In this document: in pieces, positions 63,918 to 64,000 of the stretch
Layout of the letters: every line of letters begins with the position of its first letter
Position numbering within the stretch: the stretch's first letter is position 1
Program-made: the position numbers and the translations under genes
Assembly (NCBI GenBank): GCA_025267735.1
Contig: CM046295.1
Location: 10,861,167-10,925,166, forward strand
Reading direction: 5' to 3'
Length of the DNA stretch: 64,000 nt
Source of the DNA: Mactra quadrangularis
Lineage: Eukaryota > Mollusca > Bivalvia > Venerida > Mactridae
Notes under the pieces: generated by a model
Databases searched by the model: none
Told to the model about the DNA's origin: nothing
What the model saw: only the letters and a program-made list of their open reading frames with translations

Positions 63918-64000
63918 ATGGTTAGCAACCCATTTGCACAAAAATCATACCTGCGCAGTGAGATGCGCAGTGGCTACTGAGCCACAAAGTCGCCCCTCAT
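63918..64000. repeat. Lone beta half-unit, cut by window end
   Basis: ATGGTTAGCAACCCATTTGC begins at 63,918 after GTTTTCCAGG. Its right end lies outside the window, so whether it is 168 bp cannot be seen. Confidence 0.75.

Larger units (their letters stand above)
38270..64000. repeat. Satellite array 2, 379-bp unit, ~68 unit lengths
   Basis: Same satellite, same orientation and same phase as array 1; it runs past the window end. Its first units (38.3-42.9 kb) share private markers and their order with array 1 at 12.4-17.2 kb: CAGTAGCTACAG and TGCGTTTGG near 38,505-38,585, GGGAATTCTCGG at about 39,316, CCGAGTTACTTAGC at 40,880 (compare 14,290) and AATTTCTTGGATGCC at 41,077 (compare 14,487). 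Reading frames of 60-138 codons here are repeat products, not genes. Five lone 167-168-bp halves break the 379-bp period between 54.9 kb and the end. Confidence 0.97.

Noticed and set aside
11685..64000. CRISPR array
   Set aside because: The unit is 379 bp with no short repeat/variable spacer pattern, and the DNA has eukaryotic introns and SINEs.
11685..64000. Tandem ribosomal, histone or snRNA gene cluster
   Set aside because: The unit shows no rRNA, snRNA or histone-like sequence that I recognise, and no conserved reading frame.
11685..64000. CENP-B box in the satellite
   Set aside because: TTCGCACACCGAGG resembles its beginning, but the essential central A and the CGGG positions, as I recall the motif, do not fit.

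Overview
This window is AT-rich animal nuclear DNA interrupted by two very long arrays of one tandem satellite. Its content suggests a mollusc, probably a bivalve: many tRNA-headed SINEs carrying a conserved tail motif of the TTTAACGCCGT type, several small TA-flanked foldback transposons, and the last two exons of a fibrinogen-related-domain (FReD) gene. The organism assignment is an inference; no species can be named from the sequence alone.

Layout. (1) 1-11,584 is AT-rich sequence with SINEs, Tc1/mariner-like foldback elements and degenerate low-complexity DNA. At 9,987-11,394 on the minus strand lie two spliced exons encoding the C-terminal half of a FReD protein. (2) 11,585-11,684 is a run of exactly 100 N, an assembly gap. 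(3) 11,685-32,527 is satellite array 1, about 55 copies of a 379-bp unit. (4) 32,528-38,269 is a 5.74-kb non-satellite insert that splits one satellite unit cleanly. It has imperfect ~43-bp inverted ends, a 4-bp ATTC repeat at its borders, and matching uninterrupted units elsewhere in the array. Inside it are SINEs, two foldback elements and a near-perfect 28-bp palindrome. (5) 38,270-64,000 is satellite array 2, about 68 unit-lengths, running off the window end.

The 379-bp unit is itself a diverged dimer: a ~211-bp half (called alpha here) and a ~168-bp half (beta). They align along their length except for about 45 extra bp in alpha. In the last 10 kb, additional lone beta halves (167-168 bp) occur five times, all just after the same marker variant, which points to one out-of-register exchange that was later amplified. 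The arrays also hold several generations of higher-order blocks (2, 3, 5, 6, 8, 9 and 9.5 units) recognised by shared private variants.

The many short open frames of 60-138 codons in the arrays are products of the repeat, not genes: 379 is not a multiple of three, so the frame shifts at each unit. The only protein-coding sequence I can support is the FReD gene. Its 5' exons are missing into the gap or the satellite, so the array or an assembly problem may separate the two parts of the gene.
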